Shown here: positions 40,138 to 49,206 of the stretch, piece by piece
Layout of the letters: every line of letters starts with the position of its first letter
How positions within the stretch are numbered: the first letter of the stretch is position 1
NCBI RefSeq assembly: GCF_003325375.1
Contig: NZ_CP030862.1
Span: forward strand, 4,715,501-4,779,500
DNA length: 64,000 nucleotides
Source of the DNA: Streptomyces globosus
GTDB taxonomy: Bacteria > Actinomycetota > Actinomycetes > Streptomycetales > Streptomycetaceae
Direction: 5' to 3'
Notes under the pieces: model-generated
Seen by the model: the letters and a program-made list of their open reading frames with translations, nothing else
Databases searched by the model: none
What the model was told of the DNA's origin: nothing
Position numbers and translations under genes: made by a program

Positions 40138-40664
40138 CGGGTTCGGCCTTTCGGGGTGTGCAGGGCGACCGCCTGCTGGAGGCGGTTCTGGGCGGGTGCC
40201 CGCCAGATGTGGCAGATGGCGAGCGCGAGGGCGTCCGCCGCGTCGGCCGGCTTCGGCGGGGCGGCGAGCCGCAGCAGCCGGGTGACCATGGCGCCGACCT
40301 GGGCCTTGTCGGCCCGGCCGGAGCCGGTGACGGCGGCCTTGACCTCGCTGGGGGTGTGCAGGGCGACCGGTATGCCGCGGCGGGCCGCACACAGCATGGC
40401 AACGGCGCTGGCCTGCGCGGTGCCCATGACGGTGCTGACGTTGTGCTGGCTGAAGACCCGCTCCACGGCGACGACTTCGGGCCGGTGCTCGTCGAGCCAC
40501 TGCTCGATGCCGCGCTCGACGGCGACGAGGCGGTCGCCGAGCTCGGCGTCGACCGGGGTGCGGACGACGCCCACTCCGCGCATGGTCAGGGCCCGGCCCG
40601 CGACGCCTTCCACCACGCCGACGCCGCAGCGGGTCAGTCCCGGGTCCACACCGAGTACGCGCAC
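40134..40664 (-). CDS. ruvC: Holliday junction resolvase RuvC
   Basis: RNase H-fold endonuclease cutting junctions symmetrically. 176 aa. The four acidic catalytic residues are present: VLGVDPGLTRCG (Asp), VAVERVFSQHN (Glu), and the C-terminal ADAADALALAICH pair. GTG at 40662-40664. First gene of ruvC-ruvA-ruvB. No GAAC-N4-GTTC LexA site was found in the 120 bp upstream, so SOS control is not evident at this position. Confidence 0.96.
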   Translation of the reverse strand: MRVLGVDPGLTRCGVGVVEGVAGRALTMRGVGVVRTPVDAELGDRLVAVERGIEQWLDEHRPEVVAVERVFSQHNVSTVMGTAQASAVAMLCAARRGIPVALHTPSEVKAAVTGSGRADKAQVGAMVTRLLRLAAPPKPADAADALALAICHIWRAPAQNRLQQAVALHTPKGRTR

Positions 40665-40724
40665 CGCACCCCCTCCTCGGATCCACCTGTCGGTGCAGGC
40701 TACCCGGTGGCGCCGACAACGCAG

Positions 40725-40755
40725 CGGGCCGACGGGGTGTGTTCCCGTCGGCCCG
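40725..40755 (-). terminator. yebC terminator
   Basis: A perfect 12-bp stem (40725-40736 with 40744-40755) and seven-base loop, 29 bp after the yebC stop and before ruvC. It implies a separate ruvCAB promoter in 40665-40724. Confidence 0.75.
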
Positions 40756-40784
40756 GCTGACCTGCGGTGGGCGGTGGACGCCGG

Positions 40785-41537
40785 TCAGGCGTCGACCTTC
40801 TCCATGACCTCGTCCGAGACGTCGAAGTTGGCGAAGACGTTCTGGACGTCGTCGCTGTCCTCCAGCGCGTCGATCAGCTTGAAGATCTTGCGCGCGCCCT
40901 CTTCGTCGAGCTCGACCTGCATGGTCGGGACGAAGCTGGAGTCGGCCGAGTCGTAGTCGATGCCCGCCTCCTGGAGCGCGGTGCGGACCGCGACCAGGTC
41001 GGTGGCCTCGCTGATGATCTCGAACGTGTCGCCGTTGTCGTTGACCTCTTCGGCGCCGGCGTCGAGGACGGCGCCGAGGACGTCGTCCTCGCTCAGCCCG
41101 CCCTTGGGCAGGATGATGACGCCCTTGCGGTTGAACAGGTACGAGACCGAGCCCGGGTCGGCCATGGAGCCGCCGTTGCGGGTCATGGCGACGCGGACGT
41201 CGGAGGCGGCGCGGTTGCGGTTGTCGGTGAGGCACTCGATGAGGACCGCGACGCCGTTGGGGCCGTAGCCCTCGTACATGATCGTCTCGTAGTCCACGCC
41301 GCCGGCCTCGAGGCCGCCGCCGCGCTTGACCGCGGAGTCGATGTTCTTGTTCGGGACGGACTGCTTCTTGGCCTTCTGGATGGCGTCGAAGAGCGTCGGG
41401 TTGCCCTCGGGGTCGGCGCCGCCCATGCGGGCCGCGACCTCGATGTTCTTGATCAGCTTCGCGAAGAGCTTGCCGCGCTTGGCATCGATCACGGCCTTCT
41501 TGTGCTTCGTCGTAGCCCATTTAGAGTGGCCGGACAT
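40785..41537 (-). CDS. YebC/TACO1-family protein
   Basis: 250 aa, three-domain YebC fold. SGHSKWATTKHKKAVIDAKRGKLFAKLIKNIE at the N-terminus (first part diagnostic) and MYEGYGPNGVAVLIECLTDN near residue 95 are family signatures; the C-terminal half is acidic. Originally described as transcription regulators of ruv-type genes; members of the family have more recently been linked to translation of proline-rich stretches at the ribosome. Adjacent to ruvCAB and pdxST as in mycobacteria. ATG at 41535-41537. Confidence 0.95.
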   Translation of the reverse strand: MSGHSKWATTKHKKAVIDAKRGKLFAKLIKNIEVAARMGGADPEGNPTLFDAIQKAKKQSVPNKNIDSAVKRGGGLEAGGVDYETIMYEGYGPNGVAVLIECLTDNRNRAASDVRVAMTRNGGSMADPGSVSYLFNRKGVIILPKGGLSEDDVLGAVLDAGAEEVNDNGDTFEIISEATDLVAVRTALQEAGIDYDSADSSFVPTMQVELDEEGARKIFKLIDALEDSDDVQNVFANFDVSDEVMEKVDA

Positions 41538-41594
41538 CCGCCTGTCTCCTTCGCGTAACCAATGGTGTTCGCTCCTGATCCTACCGGGAGCCGC

Positions 41595-42188
41595 TCACAG
41601 CCCCGCGCGCACCATGTCGACGAAGTAGGCGTGCACGCGGTCGTCTCCGGTCAGCTCCGGGTGGAACGACGTGGCCAGCACGCTGCCCTGGCGCACGGCC
41701 ACCGTGTGGCCGTCGTACGTGGCCAGGACCTGCACCTCGGCGCCGACGGACTCCACCCAGGGGGCGCGGATGAAGACGCCCTCGACGGGTCCGCCGCCGA
41801 TGCCGGCGAAGTCGATCGACGCCTCGAAGGACTCGTTCTGCCGGCCGAAGGCGTTGCGGCGGACGATCATGTCGATGCCGCCGAGCGTCTCCTGGTCCTC
41901 GCGGCCGTCGAGCAGCTTGTCGGCGAGCATGATCATGCCGGCGCAGGTGCCGTACACGGGCATGCCGCCGCGGACGCGCTCGCGCAGCGGCTCCAGCATG
42001 CCGAAGAGGACGGCGAGCTTCGACATGGTCGTCGACTCGCCGCCGGGGATCACCAGGGCGTCGACCTCGGCGAGCTCCTCGGGGCGCCGGACCGGCCTGG
42101 CCACGGCGTCCGCCGCGGCCAGGGCGATCAGGTGCTCCCGTACGTCGCCCTGGAGGGCCAGGACACCGATGACGGGGGGGTTGCTCAT
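41595..42188 (-). CDS. pdxT: pyridoxal 5'-phosphate synthase glutaminase subunit
   Basis: Hydrolyses glutamine to feed ammonia to PdxS for de novo PLP. 197 aa triad amidotransferase: GVLALQGDVREH at the start, PGGESTTMS, nucleophile Cys in YGTCAGMIML (about residue 86) and the His/Glu pair in SFHPELTGD. ATG at 42186-42188, 12 bp after pdxS. Confidence 0.97.
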   Translation of the reverse strand: MSNPPVIGVLALQGDVREHLIALAAADAVARPVRRPEELAEVDALVIPGGESTTMSKLAVLFGMLEPLRERVRGGMPVYGTCAGMIMLADKLLDGREDQETLGGIDMIVRRNAFGRQNESFEASIDFAGIGGGPVEGVFIRAPWVESVGAEVQVLATYDGHTVAVRQGSVLATSFHPELTGDDRVHAYFVDMVRAGL

Positions 42189-42200
42189 GGTCGTGGTGCC

Positions 42201-43112
42201 TTACCAGCCGCGGTTGGCGTAGCGCTCGGCCTCGGGCAGCGTGTCGCAGTTGATGCCGACCATGGCCTCGCCCAGGTTGCGGGAGGCGTCCGCGATGACC
42301 TTCGGGTCGTCGAAGAAGGTGGTGGCCTTCACGATGGCGGCGGCGCGCTTGGCCGGGTCGCCCGACTTGAAGATGCCGGAGCCGACGAACACGCCCTCGG
42401 CGCCGAGCTGGCGCATCAGGGCCGCGTCGGCCGGGGTGGCGACGCCGCCGGCGCTGAACAGCACCACGGGCAGCTTGCCGAGCTCGGCGACCTCCTTGAC
42501 GAGCTCGTACGGGGCGCGCAGCTCCTTGGCGGCGGCGAACAGCTCGTTGTTGTCGAAGCCGCGCAGCTTGGCGATCTCGTTCTTGATCTGGCGCAGGTGG
42601 CGGACGGCCTCGACGACGTTGCCGGTGCCGGCCTCGCCCTTGGAGCGGATCATGGCCGCGCCCTCGGCGATGCGGCGCAGGGCCTCGCCCAGGTTGGTCG
42701 CACCGCAGACGAAGGGGGTGGTGAAGGCCCACTTGTCGGAGTGGTTGACCTCGTCGGCCGGGGTGAGGACCTCGGACTCGTCGATGTAGTCGACGCCGAG
42801 GGACTGCAGGACCTGGGCCTCGACGAAGTGGCCGATGCGGGACTTGGCCATGACCGGGATCGAGACCGCGCCGATGATCTCCTCGATCATGTTCGGGTCC
42901 GACATGCGGGCGACGCCGCCGTCCTTGCGGATGTCGGCGGGGACCCGCTCCAGCGCCATGACGGCGACGGCGCCGGCGTCCTCGGCGATCTTCGCCTGCT
43001 CGGCGTTGACCACGTCCATGATCACGCCGCCCTTGAGCTGCTCGGCCATGCCGCGCTTGACGCGGGCGGTGCCGGTCTCGGGGGACTGCGGGGTGGAGGG
43101 AAGCGTGCTCAC
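42201..43112 (-). CDS. pdxS: pyridoxal 5'-phosphate synthase lyase subunit
   Basis: Dodecameric PLP synthase condensing ribose 5-phosphate, glyceraldehyde 3-phosphate and ammonia. About 303 aa from GTG at 43110-43112 (MSTLPSTPQSPETG). Core signatures KRGMAEQLKGGVIMDV, ERVPADIRKDGGVARMSDP, SLGVDYIDESEVLTPAD and the second active-site loop GEAGTGNVVEAVRH. An in-frame ATG 129 bp upstream is rejected: it crosses the probable promoter. Operon pdxS-pdxT. Confidence 0.97.
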   Translation of the reverse strand: MSTLPSTPQSPETGTARVKRGMAEQLKGGVIMDVVNAEQAKIAEDAGAVAVMALERVPADIRKDGGVARMSDPNMIEEIIGAVSIPVMAKSRIGHFVEAQVLQSLGVDYIDESEVLTPADEVNHSDKWAFTTPFVCGATNLGEALRRIAEGAAMIRSKGEAGTGNVVEAVRHLRQIKNEIAKLRGFDNNELFAAAKELRAPYELVKEVAELGKLPVVLFSAGGVATPADAALMRQLGAEGVFVGSGIFKSGDPAKRAAAIVKATTFFDDPKVIADASRNLGEAMVGINCDTLPEAERYANRGW

Positions 43113-43185
43113 GGATGACCTCACTGGAAGGGGAAGACGGGTGCTGCGGTGGTGCTCGACCGAGCAAACCGCCCCCGGCCAGTCC

Positions 43186-43231
43186 ACCGCAAGGGCCAAT
43201 GAGGAGCCGGTGGCCCCTTTCGACTTGGCCA
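43186..43231. promoter_or_regulatory. possible pdxST operator with inverted CCAATG motif
   Basis: Upstream of pdxS, AAGGGCCAATG and, further on, TTGGCCATTGGG place CCAATG in inverted orientation. The symmetry may mark a regulator site (a MocR-type PdxR would be the natural candidate), but no known consensus was matched. Confidence 0.25.
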
Positions 43232-43261
43232 TTGGGTACAAGTGTCCCGGTCGCAGCAGCG

Positions 43262-43801
43262 CTACGGCCGGTCGGCAAGATCCACCGGGGGTTCGTCGTC
43301 CATCTCGAACGCCAGCGGGAACGGCGCGTGCCCGGCCAGCCGGAACCAGCGCACCTTGCGGTGCCGGCGCAGGGCCCGGGCCGCCCGTACGGCGTCGTTG
43401 TGGAACCGGCGGGCCATCGGCACCCGGCGCACCGCCGCGGCCAGCTCCTCCGCGGCCGCCTCCCCGCCGGGCGCCTCCCGGACCGCCTCGACCTGGGCCG
43501 CGTCCGCGAACACCGCGCGCAGCGCCTGGCTGAGCTCGCTCTCGGCGACCTCGCGGTGCTCCTCGTCGGCCTGGCGGGCGGCGTGCGCCGCCTCGTACAG
43601 CACGATCGAGGAGGCCGGGTCGAGGGCGCCGGACGCCGCCACCTCGATGACGACGGAGGAGCGCCGCAGCAGCTGGGCGTCCAGGGCGGCGCGCGCGGCG
43701 TCCATCCGCGAGTGGAGCCGGTCCAGGCGTCCGGCGGTCCAGCTCAGGTAGACCCCGACGACGGCGAGGGCCAGGGCGGTCCAGACAAGGGTTTCGATCA
43801 C
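43262..43801 (-). CDS. LemA-like single-pass membrane protein
   Basis: 179 aa. One N-terminal membrane helix (about residues 3-22, TLVWTALALAVVGVYLSW), then helical segments and MARRFHNDAVRAARALRRHRKVRWFRLAG near the C-terminus (first 12 residues diagnostic), which resembles the conserved LemA segment A-RR-Y-N-AV. The extracytoplasmic or cytoplasmic orientation of the body is not decidable. Function unknown. It lies downstream of pimA after a GC-rich hairpin and 149 bp before pdxS. The LemA match is by motif only. Confidence 0.7.
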   Translation of the reverse strand: MIETLVWTALALAVVGVYLSWTAGRLDRLHSRMDAARAALDAQLLRRSSVVIEVAASGALDPASSIVLYEAAHAARQADEEHREVAESELSQALRAVFADAAQVEAVREAPGGEAAAEELAAAVRRVPMARRFHNDAVRAARALRRHRKVRWFRLAGHAPFPLAFEMDDEPPVDLADRP

Positions 43802-43820
43802 GGCCCGCGACTCTACCTCC

Positions 43821-43873
43821 CGCGGCGGGCCCCGCCGGCGGCCCGGGCGGCCCGGCCGGCCCGGGGGCCCGCG
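43821..43873 (-). terminator. GC-rich hairpin between pimA and the LemA-like gene
   Basis: Outer stem 43826-43833 with 43864-43871; the enclosed 30 bases are themselves nearly palindromic. It is 5-57 bp past the pimA stop. Plausible terminator, but sequence this GC-rich folds easily. Confidence 0.4.
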
Positions 43874-43877
43874 GACG

Positions 43878-45047
43878 TCAGGCGGAGGTGTCCCGGGTCA
43901 GCCCGAGACGGGTGCGCAGCGGCACCCGCTCGTCGGCGGCCACCGCGGACGCGCCGTCCGTGACCGTCTCGTACACGGCGAGGATGTCCGCGCCGACCGT
44001 CGACCAGTCGAAGCGCCGCACGTGCGCGGAGCCGCGCGCGCTGAGCTCCGCCCGGCGCGCCGGGTCGCGCAGCAGGGCCACGGCGGCCGCGGCGAGCGCG
44101 CCCGCGTCCTCGTTCGCGAACAGCTCGCCGGCCGCGCCCTGGTCGAGGACCTGGGCGAAGGCGTCCAGGTCGGAGGCGAGGACGGCGGCGCCCGCCGACA
44201 GGGCCTCGACGAGGATGATGCCGAAGCTCTCGCCGCCGGTGTTGGGCGCGACGTACACGTCGACGCTGCGCAGCAGGCGGGCCTTGTCCTCGTCCGAGAC
44301 CATGCCGAGGAACTCGACGCGGGAGCGGAGGTCCGGCGGCAGCGAGGCGACGGCCTCCTCCTCGTCCCCGCGGCCGGCCACGAGCAGCCGGACGCCGGGG
44401 CACTGCCGGGCGATCTCCGGGAAGGCCGCCATCAGGACGGGCAGCCCCTTGCGGGGCTCGTCGATGCGGCCGATGAACCCGAGGGTCTGCCCGCCCCACT
44501 CGGCCTTGGGCTCGGCGGAGGCGAAGAAGTCGACGTCCACGCCGTTCGGGATGACCACGGCGTCGCCGCCGAGGTGCTCCACGAGCGTGCGCCGGGCGTA
44601 CTCGCTGACCGCGATCCGCGCGCTGATCTTCTCCAGCGCGGGCTGGAGGATCGGGTAGGCGGCGATCATCGCCCGGGACCGGGGGTTGGAGGTGTGGAAG
44701 GTGGCCACGATCGGCCCCTGGGCGGCCCAGCAGGCCAGCAGGCCCAGGGAGGGCGAGGCCGGCTCGTGGATGTGGATGACGTCGAAGACGCCCTCGTGCA
44801 GCCAGCGCCGCACCCGTGCGGCGGACAGGAACCCGAAGTTCAGCCGGGCCACCGACCCGTTGTAGGGCACCGGCACGGCCCGCCCGGCCGAGACGGCGTA
44901 CGGCGGCAGCGGCGTGTCGTCGTCCGCGGGGGCCAGGACGGACACCTCGTGGCCGAGGCGGATCAGGTGCTCCGCGAGGTCCCGGATGTGGAACTGGACG
45001 CCGCCGGGCACGTCCCACGCGTACGGGCAGACGATGCCGATCTTCAC
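43878..45047 (-). CDS. pimA: phosphatidylinositol alpha-mannosyltransferase (GT4)
   Basis: Transfers mannose from GDP-mannose to phosphatidylinositol at the inner leaflet, first step of PIM synthesis. 389 aa, GT-B fold: DVPGGVQFHIRDLAEHL near residue 10 (GG loop and His), acceptor-domain residues in FHTSNPRSR, and the donor-site E-x7-E in GGESFGIILVEALSAG (about residue 275). The GTG at 45045-45047 overlaps the acyltransferase stop as GTGA, deciding against a longer start. Operon pgsA-patA-pimA. Confidence 0.92.
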   Translation of the reverse strand: MKIGIVCPYAWDVPGGVQFHIRDLAEHLIRLGHEVSVLAPADDDTPLPPYAVSAGRAVPVPYNGSVARLNFGFLSAARVRRWLHEGVFDVIHIHEPASPSLGLLACWAAQGPIVATFHTSNPRSRAMIAAYPILQPALEKISARIAVSEYARRTLVEHLGGDAVVIPNGVDVDFFASAEPKAEWGGQTLGFIGRIDEPRKGLPVLMAAFPEIARQCPGVRLLVAGRGDEEEAVASLPPDLRSRVEFLGMVSDEDKARLLRSVDVYVAPNTGGESFGIILVEALSAGAAVLASDLDAFAQVLDQGAAGELFANEDAGALAAAAVALLRDPARRAELSARGSAHVRRFDWSTVGADILAVYETVTDGASAVAADERVPLRTRLGLTRDTSA

Positions 45048-45949
45048 GCGGAGCGCTCCTCCAGGTCGTCCAGCCACAGCCGCTGGAGCATGTGCCAGTC
45101 CTCCGGATGGTCGGCGATGCCCTCCGCGAAGGCGTCGGCCACCGCCTGCGTCATCGCGGCCGTCCTCTGCACGCGGTCGCCGGAGGCGGGCACCTCGACC
45201 TCGGGGTGGATCCGGATGTGCATCTGCGGGCTCTCGCCGTAGTGCAGGGTCGCGGGCAGCAGGGCGGCGCCCGTCTGCTGGGCGAGCAGGGCCGGCCCGG
45301 CCGGCATCCGCGCCGTCGCGCCGAAGAACTCCACCTCGACGCCGGACGCGGACAGGTCGCGGTCGGCGACGAGGCAGACCAGCCCGCCGGAGCGCAGCCG
45401 GCGCGCCAGCACCCCGAACGCGGCCCCGCCGCTGTGCGGCAGGACCTCCATGCCGAGCCCCTCGCGGTAGGCGACGAACCGGTCGTAGAGCGACTCGGGC
45501 CGCAGCCGCTCGGCGACGGTGGTGAACGGGATGCCCAGGTGCCCGGTGACCCAGGCCCCGGCCAGGTCCCAGTTGGCCAGGTGCGGCAGGGCGACGACGA
45601 CCCCGCGGCCGGAGGCCAGGGCCTCGCGCAGGATGTGCTCGTCCTTCGTCACCACGTCGGTGCCGAAGCGCTGCCGGTCCATCGCCGGCAGCCGGAACGA
45701 CTCCATCCAGTACCGCATGTACGAGCGCATCCCGGCCCGCGACAGCTCGCGCAGCCGCTCCGGCCCGGCCTCCGGCACCACGCGGGCCAGGTTCGACTCC
45801 AGACGCAGCACGCTCTTGCCGCGGCGGCGCCAGACCGTGTCCGCGATCCGCCGGCCGAGGGCGGCGGCGGCCGGCTCGGGCAGCTTCTTCACGCCGGCCC
45901 AGCCGAGCCCGTACAGGCCGTCGACGAACCGCTCCCGGTAGCCCCCCAT
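45044..45949 (-). CDS. patA: phosphatidylinositol mannoside acyltransferase
   Basis: HtrB/LpxL-type acyltransferase adding a fatty acyl chain to PIM. 301 aa. The catalytic H-x4-D is PHLANWDLAG (about residue 125); ERLRPESLYDRFV and VADRDLSASGVEVEFFGATARMPAGP (first half shown by motif) are further family blocks. ATG at 45947-45949 overlaps the pgsA stop by one base (TGATG) and the stop overlaps pimA by GTGA, so the three enzymes are translated together. Confidence 0.92.
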   Translation of the reverse strand: MGGYRERFVDGLYGLGWAGVKKLPEPAAAALGRRIADTVWRRRGKSVLRLESNLARVVPEAGPERLRELSRAGMRSYMRYWMESFRLPAMDRQRFGTDVVTKDEHILREALASGRGVVVALPHLANWDLAGAWVTGHLGIPFTTVAERLRPESLYDRFVAYREGLGMEVLPHSGGAAFGVLARRLRSGGLVCLVADRDLSASGVEVEFFGATARMPAGPALLAQQTGAALLPATLHYGESPQMHIRIHPEVEVPASGDRVQRTAAMTQAVADAFAEGIADHPEDWHMLQRLWLDDLEERSA

Positions 45950-46611
45950 CAGGCGGCGCCCGGCTCGGAGGCGGCGGCCGCGTCGGCCTCGGCCGCCTCG
46001 CGGCGCACGGTGACGACCCGCTGCACCAGGGTGACCAGCGAGCCCGCGGCGACCGCCCACAGCGCGACGGGCAGCAGGACGCCCAGCCACGAGGGCGCCC
46101 CGAACACCTGGAGCCCCGACAGGCCGGCGGCCACCAGCGTCAGCACCAGGCGCTCGGCCCGCTCGACGAGGCCGTTGACGGCCACGGGCAGCCCGATGGA
46201 CTCGCCGCGGGCCTTGGTGTACGACACGACCTGGCCGCTGGCCAGGCAGAAGATCGCCACCGCGCAGAGCACGTTGTCGCCGCCGGAGCCGGCGTACCAG
46301 AGCGCGAGGCCGCCGAAGATCGCCGCGTCGGCCACCCGGTCCAGGGTGGAGTCCAGGAAGGCCCCCCACCGGCTGGACACCCCGGCCTGGCGGGCCATGT
46401 TCCCGTCGACGAGGTCGGAGAACACGAACAGCGTGATGGTGATCGTTCCCCAGAAGAACTCGCCGCGGGGGAAGAAGACCAGTGCGCCGGCCACGACTCC
46501 GGCGGTGCCGATCAGCGTGACCGCGTCCGGGCTCACCCCCCGCCGGAGCAGAAAAGCGGCGAATGGCGTGAGAACACGCGTGAAGAACGCACGCGCGTAC
46601 TTGTTCAGCAT
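45949..46611 (-). CDS. pgsA: CDP-alcohol phosphatidyltransferase (phosphatidylinositol phosphate synthase)
   Basis: Condenses CDP-diacylglycerol with inositol phosphate. 220 aa with about six membrane helices. The CDP-alcohol motif D-x2-D-G-x2-A-R-x8-G-x3-D-x3-D is complete in DLVDGNMARQAG through GAFLDSTLD (about residues 66-93). Genomic context with patA and pimA points to inositol phosphate rather than glycerol phosphate as acceptor. ATG at 46609-46611. Divergent from the EF-G2-like gene with 254 bp between them. Confidence 0.93.
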   Translation of the reverse strand: MLNKYARAFFTRVLTPFAAFLLRRGVSPDAVTLIGTAGVVAGALVFFPRGEFFWGTITITLFVFSDLVDGNMARQAGVSSRWGAFLDSTLDRVADAAIFGGLALWYAGSGGDNVLCAVAIFCLASGQVVSYTKARGESIGLPVAVNGLVERAERLVLTLVAAGLSGLQVFGAPSWLGVLLPVALWAVAAGSLVTLVQRVVTVRREAAEADAAAASEPGAA

Positions 46612-46865
46612 GGCCTTCCCAGAGGGTCGCTGGGCCGCACGGCCCCTACGGCCACCGGCTGGCCCATCGTAGCCAGCGCCCCGGGGCCGCACGCCCGCGC
46701 ACCCGCGGTTCACCCCGGGCAATCGGCCCGCAACCGGCCGTCTGCGCCGGAGCCGCCCCCCGGACCCGTGCGGGGTACTCCGTATGGACGCGGTGTGGCA
46801 CCGGTGCAAAGCTCGGAGGAGCCCCGATCACCCTCGTCACCGTCCCACCGGGAGGCACGAGCACC

Positions 46866-49070
46866 ATGGGAGCCACATCACACCAAGCCGGAGCCGCCGG
46901 CAGGGCACCGACGGCCGACCACCCCTCCTCCGTACGGAACGTGGTGCTGGTCGGCCACACCGGAGCCGGGAAGACCACGCTGGTCGAAGCACTCGCCCTG
47001 ACCGCCGGAGCCGTCACCAGGGCCGGCCGCGTCGAGGACGGCTCCACCGTCTCCGACCACGACGAGATCGAGCACCGCCAGCAGCGGTCCGTCCAGCTCT
47101 CCCTCGTCCCCGTCGAATGGGCCGGGACCAAGGTCAACCTCCTGGACACCCCCGGGTACGCCGACTTCGTCGGGGAGCTTCGGGCGGGCCTGCGCGCCGC
47201 CGACGCGGCCCTCTTCGTCGTCTCCTCCTCCGACGGCATCGACGGCGCCACCCGCATGGTCTGGGAGGAGTGCCAGGCCGTCGGCATGCCCCGCGCCATC
47301 GTCGTCACCCATCTGGAGGCGGCCCGCGCCGACCACGCGCAGATGGCCGCCGTGTGCGCGGACGCCTTCGGCGGCGACGACCCCGACGCCGTCGTCCCCC
47401 TCCACCTGCCCCTGTACGGCCCCGCCGGCCCGGACGGCCACGCCCCTGTCACCGGACTCCTCGACCTGCTCACCCAGCGCGTCCACGACTACTCCTCCGG
47501 CGGGCGCGCCGAGCGCGACCCCGAGCCGGAGGAGCTCGCGCAGATCGCCGGGGCCCGCTCCCGCCTCATCGAGGCAGTCATCGCCGAGAGCGAGGACGAG
47601 ACCCTCATGGACCGCTACCTCGGCGGCGAGGACATCGACCTGAAATCGCTCGTCGCCGACCTGGAGCGGGCCGTCGCCCGCGGCACCTTCCACCCCGTCC
47701 TCATGGCGGCGCCCGCCGCCGACGGCGCCCGCCAGGGGCTCGGCACCGTCGAACTGCTGGAGCTGGTCACCCGCGGCTTCCCCACCCCCCTCGAACGGGA
47801 CCCGGTACCCGTCACCGCCCCCGACGGCGCCGACCGCCCCGCCGTCGCCTGCGACCCCGACGGCCCCCTCGTCGCCGAGGTCGTCAAGACCTCCTCCGAC
47901 CCCTACGTCGGCCGCATCTCCCTCGTCCGCGTCTTCTCCGGCACCCTGCTGCCCGAGCAGACCGTCCACGTCAGCGGCCACGGCCTCACCGACCGCGGCC
48001 ACGAGGACCACGACGTCGACGAGCGCACCGGCGCCCTCTCCTGCCCCTTCGGCAAACAGCAGCGCCCCGTCACCCGCGCCGTCGCCGGCGACCTCGCCTG
48101 CGTGGCCAAGCTCACCCGCGCCGAGACCGGGGACACCCTCTCCGCCAAGGACCGGCCGCTGCTGATGGAGCCCTGGCAGATGCCCGACCCGCTGCTCCCC
48201 CTCGCCGTCCAGGCCCACAGCAAGGCCGACGAGGACAAGCTCTCCCAGGGCCTGGCGCGCCTCGCCGCCGAGGACCCCACCATGCGGCTGGAGCAGAACC
48301 CCGACACCCACCAGGTGGTCCTGTGGTGCCTCGGCGAGGCCCACCAGGACGTCGCCCTCGAACGCCTGCGCACCCGGTACGGCGTCCAGGTCGACCCCGT
48401 CCCCCACAGGGTCAGCCTCCGCGAGACCTTCGGCGCCCCCGCCTCCGGCCGGGGCCGGCACGTCAAGCAGTCCGGCGGCCACGGCCAGTTCGCGATCTGC
48501 GAGATCGAGGTGGAGCCCCTCCCGCCCGGCAGCGGCATCGAGTTCGTCGACAAGGTCGTCGGCGGCGCCGTCCCCCGCCAGTTCATCCCGTCCGTCGAGA
48601 AGGGCGTGCGCGCCCAGGCCGCGCGCGGCCTCGCGGCCGGCTACCCGCTGGTCGACGTCCGCGTCACCCTCCTCGACGGCAAGGCCCACTCGGTGGACTC
48701 CTCCGACGCCGCCTTCCAGACCGCGGGCGCGCTGGCGCTCCGCGAGGCCGCCGCCTCGTCGGCCATCCACCTCCTGGAGCCGGTCGCGGAACTCGCGGTC
48801 CTCGTCCCCGACGACTACGTCGGCCCCGTCATGAGCGACCTCGCGGGCCGCCGCGGCCGCGTCGTGGGCACCGAGCAGTCCGGATCGGGGCGCACCCTGG
48901 TCCGCGCGGAGATCCCCGAGATCGAGATCAGCCGGTACGCCGTCGAGCTCCGCTCCGTCTCCCACGGCACCGGCCGCTTCTCCCGCTCCTACGCCCGCCA
49001 CGAGCCGATGCCCCCGAACATCGCCGAGAAGGTGCGCGAACGCCTCGAGAAGGGAAGTCCTCTGACGTAG
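46866..49070 (+). CDS. elongation factor G-like protein (EF-G2) with degenerate GTPase motifs
   Basis: 734 aa with the five-domain EF-G layout: G domain (about 20-275), domain II (280-380), III, IV (HVKQSGGHGQFAICEIEVEP at about 530) and V. G1 is GHTGAGKTT (30-38). In place of RGITI it has RSVQL, the G3 motif is DTPGYADF with Tyr where EF-G has the catalytic His, and the G4 NKxD is replaced by VVTHLEAARAD. GTP binding looks possible; hydrolysis and nucleotide preference may differ. It is not in the str operon, so it is a paralogue of fusA. ATG at 46866 after GGGAGG. Role unknown. Confidence 0.9.
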   Translation: MGATSHQAGAAGRAPTADHPSSVRNVVLVGHTGAGKTTLVEALALTAGAVTRAGRVEDGSTVSDHDEIEHRQQRSVQLSLVPVEWAGTKVNLLDTPGYADFVGELRAGLRAADAALFVVSSSDGIDGATRMVWEECQAVGMPRAIVVTHLEAARADHAQMAAVCADAFGGDDPDAVVPLHLPLYGPAGPDGHAPVTGLLDLLTQRVHDYSSGGRAERDPEPEELAQIAGARSRLIEAVIAESEDETLMDRYLGGEDIDLKSLVADLERAVARGTFHPVLMAAPAADGARQGLGTVELLELVTRGFPTPLERDPVPVTAPDGADRPAVACDPDGPLVAEVVKTSSDPYVGRISLVRVFSGTLLPEQTVHVSGHGLTDRGHEDHDVDERTGALSCPFGKQQRPVTRAVAGDLACVAKLTRAETGDTLSAKDRPLLMEPWQMPDPLLPLAVQAHSKADEDKLSQGLARLAAEDPTMRLEQNPDTHQVVLWCLGEAHQDVALERLRTRYGVQVDPVPHRVSLRETFGAPASGRGRHVKQSGGHGQFAICEIEVEPLPPGSGIEFVDKVVGGAVPRQFIPSVEKGVRAQAARGLAAGYPLVDVRVTLLDGKAHSVDSSDAAFQTAGALALREAAASSAIHLLEPVAELAVLVPDDYVGPVMSDLAGRRGRVVGTEQSGSGRTLVRAEIPEIEISRYAVELRSVSHGTGRFSRSYARHEPMPPNIAEKVRERLEKGSPLT

Positions 49071-49077
49071 CGCCAGG

Positions 49078-49113
49078 AAGCCGCCCGTACGGCCCGGTTG
49101 CCGCGGGCGGCTT
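49078..49113 (+). terminator. terminator after the EF-G2-like gene
   Basis: A 10-bp stem (49078-49087 with 49104-49113) beginning 8 bp past the stop and followed by a pyrimidine-rich TTTCCCCCTT stretch. Confidence 0.7.
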
Positions 49114-49206
49114 TCCCCCTTCCGCGACCGCGGGAGCGGATACGCCGATAGGCTCGTCCGGGCGGTACGCGAGCACGACGCACAGCGATGGGGGTTGGGG
49201 GCAGCG

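Noticed and set aside
40665..40784. LexA/SOS box for the ruvCAB operon
   Set aside because: No GAAC-N4-GTTC or close variant was found in this interval by eye.
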